Positions 55,126-64,000 of a stretch of 64,000 nucleotides of DNA are shown in pieces. The DNA is from Molanna angustata (taxonomy: Eukaryota > Arthropoda > Insecta > Trichoptera > Molannidae). The notes below the pieces were generated by a model. That model had not been told where the DNA came from. It searched no databases and was given only the letters and a program-made list of their open reading frames with translations. Numbering within the stretch: position 1 is the first letter of the stretch; each line of letters starts with the position of its first letter. The stretch lies in NCBI GenBank assembly GCA_963576475.1, contig OY754972.1, positions 14,568,572 to 14,632,571 of the forward strand, given 5' to 3'. Position numbers and translations under genes: made by a program.

Positions 55126-55960
55126 CTATGTATGCATTTGTTGGAACAGCTCGCTAGCACAATGTATTATATTGTAGACCTCCCCAGATGCAGCTAGAAT
55201 AAAATTGCATAGTTGTTACCGATTGACGATGGTTTGTTTAAAATATCTCTCATTGGACCGCCAAAAATTGCAACTCGAGCTTCTTCTATTTTGTTGACAC
55301 CTTACATTTAAAGGGTGTCTCATACGTACCCCATAGAACACACTAACTAACGTACCCTTACAACTTCATCTGCATCATAAACATACAGACTATAATTTTT
55401 CAAACAGTATGGTCCGGTACCAGGCACGTCTGCAATCTGAACACCGAAGGATGCAAAAGCATTAGCACTATTCTTCCGGATATGTTGACAGTACTAACAA
55501 CTACTCTTCGCCTAGCATTTCGCAATGTTCGCCTACGATCTCGCTCTTCTGTCATATCTCACTCATCCATCTCTTGATTTGTAGTGTTTTGGTAGCAGGC
55601 ATCCACGGAGCATCCACTAAATACCTGCAACAAACAAAATAACACCAAATAATTAGATATGACGAATGCGTCACGTCAAACGTCAAATGTCAATCCGTGA
55701 ATCCGTCCATTGTCCATATCCTGTTAGTACAGAATGCTGCCAGTATTCAATTACGTATTCCGCAGATTTATTAATAACGATAAATATTATTGGTGTTTAA
55801 AATTCTTTTTTGAACAGTAATATTATCAATTGATGTTGCAAATACATTTTAAACGATATTTTTGTACTTTTTCGTTTCAAATATTTTTTTATGTTGAAGA
55901 AATATTTTGAATGCGTAAAATAAAATTGGGTAAAATTATTTTACTGGCAATACGCGCACA
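55126..55960. other. Unrecognised, more balanced sequence
   Basis: 55190-55740 is less AT-rich than its surroundings. On the minus strand a pyrimidine tract and TTTGTTGCAG at about 55625 could be a splice acceptor, followed by an open but unrecognised stretch (VDAPWMPATKTLQIKRWM). I cannot tell a decayed exon from an unknown repeat. GTCAAACGTCAAATGTCA lies at 55675-55692. Confidence 0.3.
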
Positions 55961-57182
55961 TTCTAAACCGGATCAGACACGGCATACATGGGGAGTGGGA
56001 GACGTATTCAATATAATAGATTCACTCTATTCAAGTTTTCCCAAGGTGAAATATTATTATCCTCAGCGTCACAACCCTTGACGGATCCTTACTGCCTCCA
56101 AGAATCTTCTTCATGGTGCTCTATCTTTGGCTTCTACCTTCCAGTTCTGCTGCCTCATAGCCCGATATGAAATATTATGATAAATAGGAATTAACCATCT
56201 GATTACGGTTGAATTAAAGTTTTGAACGATCATTTGTTGTTATATATTCTTTATTTAAGGTACTACACATATCCCTAATATTACTTTAGTTTAATGGATT
56301 CAGATAGAGTGTAGGTTACAACATGCTTCTTAATTATTAAAATTTACAACGCGTTTCTGATTTCAAAGTAACTATGTTTTACATAGATACTTACAGGAAA
56401 TACGAAATGATAATATGGTTTCCTTGTGAATATTTTGGGCACGTTTTACAAACATACACATTATGTGATACACACAAATATCTAACACATATTCTAGTGT
56501 AGGTGTCATTCGCGATACATTTTTGTGTATCGTAGTTCACACTACATCATGTAGCTAGGTACAAAGCAAATGAAAATTTACACATTTCCTTGAAATTCAT
56601 TACAAGGAGAAATTTTGGATAGAAATATTCACAAAAGATAGAAGAAATACACGAGGGAGGCCTTATTATATAGTAGGTACTTATGTAGGATTTTGTGCTG
56701 ATTGTGTCATTCAGCGAAATATTAAAATATGCTTCAACATCTCATATTTATGTAATACAGCAATATTATATATATATAATATGAGTATTACTTTTGTTTC
56801 TTTATGTACATACGTAATTAAGTTATTTCAGCATTATATTTAGTCAAATATGGTATAAAAGGTAATTATGCCGTTTTAAAAAAAGTTCATCATTTTTTTT
56901 GATGATTTTCAACTAATTTTAAATATGTACAATATTGAGTAAAATATGTAAAAAAATATTCACATATTTCATCCCAAACGTAGGCTTATTACAATTTTAG
57001 TAAAATAATTTATCTGAAGTGAATAATAATACCTAATGATGTTCTTACATAAATAGAGTTTAGTTTAATTTGTTAAAGATTTGGAATTGATAAAGGTCTA
57101 AAAATGATCGTGACATAAAAACTGTAAAAGGAATAAAAATTACATAAACGATTCTTCATCTTTTTACTCGTCATGTCGCTAT
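55961..57182. other. AT-rich stretch, no recognised gene
   Basis: A 60-residue plus-strand frame at 55988-56170 in mixed composition has no recognisable domain. The remainder is AT-rich. Confidence 0.45.
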
Positions 57183-57367
57183 GTTTTTTTATGAAAAAAA
57201 AACTGATAGAACTGAGTTAAAATACTTTTATTTCATAAAATTGTTCAATACTTTTGTTTCTTTAATTGAATTTTGATGCCATCAAACGACGCAATTTCGA
57301 AGAATTTTATTTTGAGTATTTTAACTATAGGTACTATTACCGATACTTTTGTTGAAAAAAACCAGCC
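57183..57367. mobile_element. MITE-like palindrome, family D, copy 3
   Basis: GAGTTAAAATACTTTTATTT and CATAAAATTGTTCAATAC on the left arm, GAGTATTTTAACTATAGG, ACTATTACCGATACTTTTG and ACCAGCC on the right. The left terminus is degraded. Confidence 0.55.
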
Positions 57368-57417
57368 TTTGAGTCGTATTACAAAAGGTAATTGAGAAAA
57401 ATCTAAGAAAAAGATAA

Positions 57418-57589
57418 GGGGCCTGAGCCAAGCTGAAAACGCTTAACGATATCGCCAAACGCTATTTTTTTGTTGTATAGGATTTGACATTTGTTGTTAT
57501 AGAAAAAAATTCTACAACAAACGTCACATTCCATAAAAAAATATAGGGTTTGGCGATATCGATAAGCGTTTTTAACTTGATTCAGGCCC
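57418..57589. mobile_element. Palindromic MITE-like element, single copy
   Basis: GGGCCTGA at the left end and TCAGGCCC at the right. The arms include GCTGAAAACGCTTAACGATA, TCGCCAAACGCTATTTTTTT and ACAACA...TGTTGT pairing over about 80 bases each. Non-coding, 172 bp. Confidence 0.75.
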
Positions 57590-58980
57590 AAGGTCTCGTA
57601 TTGCAAAAATACTGCTTACGGGACCTCAAATTTTCTTTTATTTCTTAGATAACTCTCGTAATGCGAAGATTAATCTAGAATTAATTGATTGCTTCCAGCT
57701 TTTCGTACATATTTTACATGAAAATCGAATATTTATTTATTTATTTTATTTTACAAAGGTCAGCACACAGTACCTACATGCATACAATTAAAGAAGAAAT
57801 GAAAAAATAAAAAAAAATGATTAAAAGACAAAATTAAAATAAGAAGTTAATTTTTGAGTTAATTATTAAGTTATTTATGACTTAATTATTTATTATGATT
57901 TTTGTTAATTATTTTTTTTTAAATTATTAAAATACATGTACCTCTTTTATGCATTAATCTGTTATTTATTTTCCTTTTCAGTAAAGTTAACTATTTATTT
58001 GTCAATCATATATTATTCTGAATCCGTTATCTGACTAATTTGATTTTCTTGTAAAAATTATATCCTTTTTAAAACATGGTGATATGTAGGTGAGTACAAA
58101 TTATCAAGTTTTAACCCTCCATTATGGACTTGATATTTCTTGCCTTTGTAATCACATTTCGAAGATATGATGTGAAAATATAGGATGGTGGATGTTATTA
58201 TAATACCTACTGCGTTGGGAAGGGCATAATGAAATTTCATTTAATACGAACCAAACCACAATAAGCTCTCTCAGTTCTGAGTTTCTTGCTGCCAAAATGA
58301 AATTTCCTTCATATAATTTGTATATCAGATAATGGCAGAGAATTTATGTTTGATTCCGTATTACATATTCACCGTCTTATTGAATATACGATTAATCGAT
58401 TTATCTACTTCGAACAAAGCGTTTTTGTTCACTAATATGCAAATATTGGAAAAGTTACATTATTCCAAATCGGCAAATCGGCAGGTGAAAATGTTGACCT
58501 ATGTTTGTACGTGAAATTGATACAAAAACATATTACCCTGTTACCTTCATATTATGTACCTACCTACGAACAAATTGATATCTAAATATTTTATTTGGTA
58601 TACCTATAAGCAGGCGATCATCAATATTTTTATTTCTTTATATTAATTTGGGGAAAAAACAACAGCTTCAATAGTATTACAAAATTACACATATGTTTGG
58701 TTTTTAACAATAATATTAATAAGAAGGGGATTTTATATTCTGTAGTGTACTGTGATGGGGTACACAGTACTATCTCCTTAATTATTACTGGGGATGGTTT
58801 TCTTCAATAAATAACTCAGTAGTTATCTCTACAATCTATTTCTGTATTACACCAGTACGGGCCCTATGGCAGAATGCCTCCTAATCTGTCATACCAAGCC
58901 TATATAGGCAAAACATCCATCTCTTTCACACACGATATCCTTTTCACACTTACATACACTACATATACCTTACACTGTTT
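57590..58980. other. AT-rich stretch, nothing recognised
   Basis: No ORF of note, RNA gene or shared repeat recognised. Confidence 0.55.
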
Positions 58981-59512
58981 CAAGGCCGTAGCCAGAAAAT
59001 AATTTCGGGGGGGGGGGTTTAGCTTAGTGGAGCAGTAGAAAAAAGTTGCCCCGCGAGCGTATCCCCGTGCGAGTAGTGATATCAACTATTATGTTTAGTA
59101 TAACAACAGAGGGAAATGGGTGCACCGTATGTACCTGCAGTCTCATTGTTACTTACTAAAGAAAAGTAGCGTCTAGCCCCTGAGTTTCTTTTCTGCATTC
59201 TTAGGTTAGGTTTAAGTTTGTGTATAATAATAATAGCGACTCGCGTGAGCGAGTTGCTTTATAAATTGAATTATAAATTATCATAAATTAAATATATAAT
59301 ATTCTTTTAATTTTTCGCATTTAATATAAAATTTCACAGCTCATTTGACTTAATACTACGACATCTCAACCAATCAGAGAGCCAACCGGAAACAGAATGC
59401 AAACGGGTAGATTCAGATTGTAGACTCTAGTCTAAAGCAATATCTTCTTTTTTTAATTTCGGGGGGGGGGGGGATCAATCCCCCTCGACCCCCCCCCCTG
59501 GCTACGGCCTTG
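58981..59512. mobile_element. hAT-like non-autonomous element, 532 bp
   Basis: Exact 15-bp inverted ends CAAGGCCGTAGCCAG (58981-58995) and CTGGCTACGGCCTTG (59498-59512), each followed inward by a run of G (or C). Flanks CACTGTTT (58973-58980) and CGCTGTTT (59513-59520) agree in seven of eight bases, as an aged 8-bp target-site duplication would. The hAT superfamily makes 8-bp duplications and has ends starting CA. No transposase frame. Confidence 0.75.
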
Positions 59513-59819
59513 CGCTGTTTGATGATTCAAGATCATTCCAAAGTCGCTGATAATTTAGTTATGTGCTTCCCTTCGAAACAAAGCTGTTTTCAGTCTTTTA
59601 GTGAAAGTGCTCATTGCTCATGCTTTGAGCACTGCGGACATCTGGAGGCAAATGTCCGCAGAATGTGTTGAATATATGTAGGTATGAAAAAGGTAAGTCA
59701 GAGAGTGGTTGCGTTTACAAATGCGCATCCTCTTTCTCTGTGAAAATTGCACATTTTCACATTATTTCAATTTATTTGTACCTATAAAATCCGTCCGTTT
59801 GTGAAACATGTACTTCTCA

Positions 59820-60215
59820 TTTATTCAGTTGTCTTTGTCAACTGCTGGACAAAGGCCTCCCTCATATCTCTTCAGGGGGGCAAGTCTGGTCAACCGGCGG
59901 TATCAAAACCACCCATGTTTATCTATATCATAAATAAACATGGAAACTCCATAAGATAATAATACCCATGATATGGGTGAACATGGATGGTTTTGATTCC
60001 GCCGGTAGACCAGACTTGTCCCTCTGGTTACACTGTCCTGGGCCTTCTGCATCCAGTCACCAGCAATCCTTTTTATGTCATCGGACTATCGCGTAGGTGG
60101 TTTTCCTCACCTTCTGATGTCCTCACGTGGTCTACATTCCAAGATCTTTATGGTCCATCTTAGGTCCTTCACTCTAGTGATATGTCCCACCCATGACCAC
60201 TACAGGTTTGACAAC
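59820..60215 (-). pseudogene. LINE ORF2 C-terminal relic split by MITE P
   Basis: Minus strand: WVGHITRVKDLRWTIKILEC, RPREDIRR, then DDIKRIAGDWMQKAQDSV (60030-60210); then the MITE; then GGLCPAV / GRPLSSS-type remnant of the usual LGEA(Y/F)VQQ end at 59835-59860. One stop in each frame. The empty-site sequence is readable across the MITE. Confidence 0.7.
59873..60026. mobile_element. Palindromic MITE, family P, copy 3
   Basis: Ends CAGGGGGGCAAGTCTGG and CCAGACTTGTCCCTCTG; arms include GGCGG.ATCAAAACCA.CCATG and complement. It lies inside a LINE relic. Confidence 0.8.
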
Positions 60216-60904
60216 CTTTTAACGAATGTTTTTTTTAATATGTACTTACAATATGATCTTAGAAATATCTACCTACTTACTGTTACTGAAATATGTAAAA
60301 AAAATAGAGGAGATAATTTTTTTTTTATACTTTTTTTTTAGAAATCTTCCCGGACAAATCACCAAATTTCATTGTAATCATATGGATGGTATAACAGCAT
60401 AACAAGGACTTACAATGATACAAATGATACTAAAATCTGCAATTTTCACACTTAGAAAGGGGATACACAATGGTATACGTAACCTCTCCAGAATTTCCTT
60501 TCCATACCTACATATATTCAATAAGGAAATAAATATAAAAAAAACAGCCATTAGAAAGTGAATTGTTTTTTGAGGTTGCTATCTCTTAGACTACAAGTGT
60601 TTATTTTGAAAATTTAACAAGTTATTGTTTAAATTTAGTTAGCATATAGATGAAGGTAACATAGACGACGGTCAGTATTTGGCAGTAGTTAAGTCTGTAA
60701 GTTATCACTATTCGCACGTTCTCCAAACTTTAAAGTAACTCTATGAGAACTTAGTTTTGACCCTGAGTTATATAAGAAGACACCTACATATCTACCTCAA
60801 TGGTATTAAAGGGTCACTTTTGCTATGAAAGTTCTTTGAGCAACACCTCTAAATTGTTATTATATACTTTGCAACTTTTATTTGAATAGTTATGTGTAAA
60901 CAGT
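60216..60904. other. AT-rich stretch, nothing recognised
   Basis: No ORF or repeat recognised. Confidence 0.55.
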
Positions 60905-61190
60905 GATGCACCAACCCAGAATAGTGCTTCTATTATTATTTTATAGATTCCCGTTAGTCAGGTAATCGAAAATACATCATGTAACAATAACATCTCACGT
61001 AGTTCAGCAATGAGTTTTACCACACATTCTGAATGTTGTGCCTTCTTATGTGAGACGAGACAGGTGTGTGGGTATACACGCATGTGTCGTGCTTCCTTTA
61101 ATAAGATAATGCACACCCGCACTCGTGTCGCTGGCTATCCCGCATTGTTGGATATATATATACCGTGATGGTATGGTATGAATGAAAGTG
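60905..61190 (+). repeat. SINE-like repeat, family C, copy 5
   Basis: Complete plus-strand copy: AGAATAGTGCTTCTATT, CAGGTAATCGAAAATACATC, CACATTCTGAATGTTGTG, GTGTGTGGGTATACACGCAT, CTATCCCGCATTGTTGG, then CCGTGATGGTATGG and TATGAATGAAAG tail. More diverged head than copy 3. Confidence 0.8.
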
Positions 61191-61504
61191 TAAACAAAAA
61201 AAAATAAATAAATGACTAAGAAAAAAAACGTTAAAATAATACTCTCCGTTTTTTCATAGTACATAGTGGGGAGTATATAATATAATGCTGTGTATAATAA
61301 GACATTTTTTTTATTTTTAATAGTTTGGCAATTCACACAATTCTGTATGATTTGCGCCATAATTGTATTCATAGAACACACAAACTTAAATATAAACAAG
61401 ACATACACTATGAAAATAAAAAAATAATAATAAAATTTAATGGTTAAAAAGAATATACTTCTACCATACAAAGTACCATTTCACATTATATGTGAAATAT
61501 GAAA
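61191..61504. other. AT-rich stretch, nothing recognised
   Basis: Frames here overlap the family C copy and AT-rich DNA; none is recognisable. Confidence 0.5.
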
Positions 61505-62090
61505 ACAGCATGGTGGTTCTGTATGTAAGTATGTTTGGAGATTAAGTACCTATCAAACTATTAAGTCATCTTACATATTGTGTATAGGCGACTGCCATAC
61601 AAATTGTATGAAGCAATGTCGTCACTAAATTCAATTTTTATAAAAATTCGAAAAAAAAAATTGATATGTGATAATACAATGTTAATATTTTTTATAGAAA
61701 ATGAAATTATCTAGTTGGTTTGTTTCGTTTTTTTTTTATATTCTTAAAATCTTTGAAATATAGGCAGTTAAACTCATAAATTTTTTTATAAAAAAAAACA
61801 TTTTTCTTAATAAAAAATGTTTGAGATACCCTGGAATTTTTTTGAAAAAAGTTATTTGAGATTTTGTATTTGTCTATGTTTATACCAATTTTCAGCGTTC
61901 TATCTTTTATGGTTTCTGAGATATATGGAAAAATAAACCAAAATTTCAAAAATTGATAACCCCTGACTGAAACGAAAATTCACAATTTTGAGTTTAAAAG
62001 TTTTGTAGGTCTATAACTGTTTATATATTCTGAAATTTTAGTCTCTGTAAATTGAGCGGATCAAAAGTTATAAGAGGGGGGACACACACA

Positions 62091-62161
<71 letters not shown>

Positions 62162-62325
62162 ACACACACAGACACACACACATACACACAAAACTCACAT
62201 AAAATGTTCTACTCCAAATTCTGAGTAAATCCATGTACGGGAACATATATGCTGCGAGGCCTCTAGTTGGTGTTATTAGCATGCAAAAAGTCCACTACGC
62301 AATACAAAATGTTCCTTCGTACACG
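61505..62325 (-). repeat. Interspersed repeat, family E, copy 2, with an expanded (CA)n tract
   Basis: Inverted relative to the 44.3-kb copy. In place of that copy's short TGTGTGTGTCTGTCTG segment, this one carries an uninterrupted-to-interrupted CA tract at 62085-62188. Both flanks of the tract match (TATAACTTTTGATC and GTAGAACATTTTAT complements). Confidence 0.6.
62085..62188. repeat. (CA)n microsatellite
   Basis: About 100 bp of CA dinucleotides with sparse CAGACA interruptions, inside repeat E copy 2. Confidence 0.95.
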
Positions 62326-63085
62326 CATCTTGGCTTAATAATGTCGATTTATTCAGAGAATTGAATTCTTATGAACGAATCGACATTTGGATAATATATC
62401 CTACTATATATTCGTTTATATATATGTGGGTGCTGTGTTTTATTTTAATTTGAAATTCATTAAAGAATGAATTTTGATTAGCCCACTTTAATTTTTATTA
62501 TCCAAGAGGACTGTGACCAGAAGTAATCAGATTTTACAGTTTCTCGTGAAAATATTTTATGTGATTTCCCAACACTTTTATAATATTTTATCTCTCGATG
62601 GAATGAGCAGAGCATTAAGGCAGATGGATGAAATGATCGTAAAGAAAGAAAAGAATCTAACAGACATATTGCATTCAGACAACTTTCAATAGTTTTATGT
62701 GTTTCTTAAAATATTCCACCAATGGGGCATCTTCCAATAATCAAAATGGTTAATTTTCTGAAAATGTTTGATTTGTCTTTTTGTTATAAGATTTTGTGTT
62801 TTGAAAAACATAGCAATGCTGTAAATATTTGGAATAATCATATCATAAATTTCTACAGTTCATACATTAATATACATATCAATAGGGTATAATTGACATT
62901 CATTATCAATATAATATCTTTGTCAAACGTACACTTTGTATAACGTTCACATTCCTCATTCTTACATGTATTACGTAGTTCTCTTAAAACTTTTATGAAT
63001 GTTAAAAAAATGCTGTTCATTAGTTCAACGCTTGAGTGAAACACAAATATACATGAAACACATTGGTTCAACGTTGATTCCAACT
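62326..63085. other. AT-rich stretch, nothing recognised
   Basis: No ORF or repeat recognised. Confidence 0.55.
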
Positions 63086-63265
63086 CAGGGGGGCAAGTCT
63101 GGTTCAATCGGCGAAATCAAAACCCTCGTGATTACCCATATCATGGATATAATTATCATATGGAGTTCTATAATATATTTAGATCTCCATATGATAATTT
63201 ACATCCATGATATGGGTAATCACTAGGGTTTTGATTTCGCCGGTCCTACCAGACTTGCCCCCCAG
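63086..63265. mobile_element. Palindromic MITE, family P, copy 4
   Basis: CAGGGGGGCAAGTCTGGTTC at left, CTACCAGACTTGCCCCCC at right; arms AATCAAAACCCTCGTGATTA and CATATCATGGATATAATTAT pair over almost the whole length around a centre near 63175. The best preserved copy of the family. Confidence 0.9.
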
Positions 63266-63489
63266 GTCTACTGAAATCCTTAGCCAGCATGCTTACCGCT
63301 CAACTATCGTCTCAGTTTAATATATATTTTTGTATCTCAATACAGGTTATGGAAAATAAAGGAATTTGCGCAAAAATGATTCTATCTCTCTTCGTGGCTT
63401 TGTTTGGATAAAGGTTCAACTGACTGTTGAGCAAAGTTTAATATTTTCTTATTAAAATGAAATAAAAAAATATTTAAACTAAATTATTC

Positions 63490-63604
63490 ACTGTGAGGCA
63501 CCAGATTAGAATAGTGCTTCCACACTTTTCTATCATCATAGTTTTCGGGTGTCCCGTGAGAGCCGGGTAATCGAAAATTCAACAGGCAAAACAACACTAT
63601 ACAC
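63490..63604 (+). repeat. SINE-like repeat, family C, copy 6 (5' half)
   Basis: CTGTGAGGCACCAGATTAGA, ATAGTGCTTCCAC, TCATAGTTTTCGGGTGTCC, GCCGGGTAATCGAAAATTC, then homology stops where the R1 fragment begins. Confidence 0.75.
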
Positions 63605-63868
63605 AAGCGGAATTTATGAGCTACCTTCATAGATTCCGCTTTGTAAACTCATCCTCATGCCAGTTATACCATCGGAGCAAACTTCGAAGCACATCGTCTG
63701 GGAATGATCTCACCCAAATGTGTCCTACAACAGATCGGAGCTCCTCGCTGCTATCCGTGGCCCTCTTCAAGGTCCCATTTGGCATGCAGATTTAGTGGTC
63801 TCAAAGAAGAACTTTTCAGCCTTCAAATTGTTTTGCCATGGTTATAGTGCCCTTCCATCTGCTGAATA
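63605..63868 (+). pseudogene. R1-type ORF2 C-terminal fragment
   Basis: Two frames: FMSYLHRFRFVNSSSCQLY, then EQTSKHIVWE, a TGA, and SYNRSELLAAIRGP, HADLVVSKKNFSAFKLFC, ending SALPSAE and TAA at 63866. It parallels the end of the 33-kb R1 ORF2 (SSSCQLC, EQTSEHILWEC, HADLVATKSNFRAFKTFC) but is clearly diverged, so it is another R1 lineage or an old copy. The first zinc-finger pair has Cys to Tyr, and the last Cys is replaced by the stop. Confidence 0.8.
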
Positions 63869-64000
63869 AAAAAAAATGAAATTCCAGAATGTTCTTGGTC
63901 AATTTTTTGATGCCCAGTTTTATAGACACAGGCTTGAAGTACTCTCGCGACAATCCATGTCTGTGAATATTTTTTGCACAATTGTGCCGAGACCACGAGT
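63869..64000. other. Right-edge sequence after the R1 fragment
   Basis: An A run follows the R1 stop directly, which may be the 3' tail. The last 100 bp are unassigned. Confidence 0.4.

Noticed and set aside
62061..62282. Cys/Val-repeat protein frame
   Set aside because: Produced by the CA microsatellite.

Overview
This is an AT-rich eukaryotic window made almost entirely of transposable-element copies and tandem repeats. I recognise no host protein-coding gene, rRNA, functional tRNA or CRISPR array. An R1-clade retrotransposon, an RTE-clade retrotransposon with a short tandem-repeat tail, Penelope-like elements, several tRNA-derived SINE families and frequent TACCTACC-type motifs fit an arthropod, most likely an insect. 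The order cannot be settled from sequence alone.

Layout. 0-9 kb: SINEs of three families (called A, B and C here), some nested in one another, plus MITE-like palindromes and a LINE relic. 9.2-14.9 kb: an RTE tail, a Penelope-like relic with a hammerhead-like motif, about 2 kb of adjoining but unrelated tandem arrays, then a 5'-truncated Penelope-like element with a GIY-YIG endonuclease, a nearly complete type I hammerhead ribozyme fold, perfect 34-bp inverted arms and a 12-bp target-site duplication. 15-28 kb: scattered SINEs, MITEs and LINE 3' ends in featureless AT-rich DNA. 28.0-31.0 kb (minus): an RTE element with one uninterrupted 1005-residue endonuclease/reverse transcriptase frame. 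33.1-37.6 kb (minus): an almost complete R1-type element; ORF1 is intact and ORF2 is broken by a single in-frame TAG. 39-43 kb: ends of at least five different LINE lineages on both strands. 44-64 kb: paired copies of unclassified repeats, a nested TIR element, a 21-bp hairpin minisatellite, a jockey-like LINE relic duplicated around an RTE tail, a hAT-like element with 8-bp near-duplications, four copies of a palindromic MITE, and an R1 3' end at the right edge.

How the parts relate. The RTE and R1 elements are the only near-complete autonomous units. Two SINE families appear to borrow LINE tails: family C ends like the RTE element, and family B ends like a jockey-like LINE whose 3' end lies at 20.6-21.2 kb. 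Three Penelope-like relics share a hammerhead-like end with a self-complementary hexamer in stem III. Nested insertions (SINE in LINE, SINE in SINE, MITE in LINE, Penelope in tandem repeat) give relative ages. The family letters are labels for this window only.
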